Assembly: GCA_030447585.1 (NCBI GenBank)
Contig: JAUJOO010000004.1
Coordinates: 174,125-208,260, forward strand
Direction of reading: 5' to 3'
Length of the DNA stretch: 34,136 nucleotides
Source: Nocardioidaceae bacterium
GTDB taxonomy: Bacteria > Actinomycetota > Actinomycetes > Propionibacteriales > Nocardioidaceae
Of the stretch, positions 34,006 through 34,136 are shown in pieces. Within the stretch, counting starts at the first letter, position 1; each line of letters opens with the position of its first letter. A program made the translations under genes and the position numbers. The notes below the pieces were generated by a model, which saw nothing but the letters and a program-made list of their open reading frames with translations, was not told the origin of the DNA and did no database searches.

Positions 34006-34136
34006 CTACAGACGGCGGATGGGCTTGCCTGTCGATGGGTCGCCTTCGGCGACGGAGCGCTCAGCGCTGTCTTCGGCCCGGGGGACGTCTATCCGAACCA
34101 TCAGGACCAGGCCTAGGGCGAGGCCCACCAGGAACA
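34006..34136 (-). CDS. Membrane protein C-terminus (cut by window edge)
   Basis: About 43 codons of a minus-strand gene ending at a TAG at 34006-34008. The visible part is a transmembrane helix (FLVGLALGLVLMVRI) followed by an acidic, probably cytoplasmic tail DVPRAEDSAERSVAEGDPST ending KPIRRL. Family not recognisable from this fragment. It is convergent with the stressosome operon and shares its terminator. Confidence 0.6.
   Translation of the reverse strand, partial: FLVGLALGLVLMVRIDVPRAEDSAERSVAEGDPSTGKPIRRL

Noticed and set aside
1-34136. CRISPR array, insertion sequence or complete prophage
   Set aside because: No regularly spaced repeats, transposase or phage structural genes were seen anywhere in the window.

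Overview
This is a GC-rich chromosomal segment from an actinobacterium (class Actinomycetes). Pointers are the phosphatidylinositol mannoside (PIM) genes, an Ap4A-phosphorylase-type HIT protein next to thrS, an EF-G2-like GTPase, an SsgA-family protein, a LigC-type ATP-dependent ligase, a gram-positive SOS box in front of ruvC, and many [16 protein letters not shown] (TANNNT about 6-7 nt before ATG/GTG). The pgsA-acyltransferase-pimA-pdxS-pdxT-yebC-ruvC order is the usual actinobacterial one. The SsgA-family gene suggests a lineage with sporulating or morphologically complex relatives; I cannot name genus or species.

Layout. 1-6.6 kb (minus strand): pgsA, PIM acyltransferase, PimA-like mannosyltransferase and a LemA-like membrane protein, then pdxS, a DUF6891-like protein, pdxT, yebC and the 5' end of ruvC. 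6.8-9.9 kb (plus): EF-G2-like GTPase and a lipoprotein. 10.1-12.7 kb (minus): HIT protein and thrS. 12.9-17.5 kb: a sulfotransferase-like gene, three exported or membrane proteins, an 850-nt stretch of gene remnants (a DNA-ligase fragment and a frameshifted HTH gene), and a small membrane protein. 17.6-20.7 kb: tRNA-Val(CAC), an SsgA-like gene, a CGNR zinc-finger regulator with an SRPBCC partner, a pabC-like gene, and a tRNA-Gly/Cys/Val cluster. 20.7-25.3 kb: a CapA-like gene broken by several frameshifts, DUF4177 and DUF1508 proteins, and glgX with one frameshift. 25.3-30.5 kb: rsgA, a YihY/BrkB protein, glyA, a short remnant and a LigC-like ligase.

30.5-34.0 kb holds the most unusual content: a stress module. 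After a UspA-like gene comes one ORF that fuses an ECF-type sigma factor (regions 2 and 4), an anti-sigma-type zinc motif (C-x22-H-x3-C-x2-C) and a complete RsbT-like switch kinase. It overlaps rsbR, which overlaps rsbS, which overlaps a free-standing RsbU N-terminal (RsbT-binding) domain with no phosphatase domain. A strong hairpin terminator closes the unit. In the Bacillus pathway the stressosome releases RsbT, which activates the RsbU phosphatase, then RsbV, RsbW and SigB. Here the arrangement suggests that the stressosome directly captures and releases a sigma factor carrying its own RsbT domain, with no phosphatase/anti-anti-sigma/anti-sigma relay. That mechanism is inferred; the domain order is read directly from the sequence.

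The window ends inside a minus-strand gene for a membrane protein that converges on the same terminator. Several genes (capA-like, glgX, the HTH remnant) carry indels, and those in capA and glgX mostly look like lost G bases in G runs, so sequence error has to be separated from real decay.
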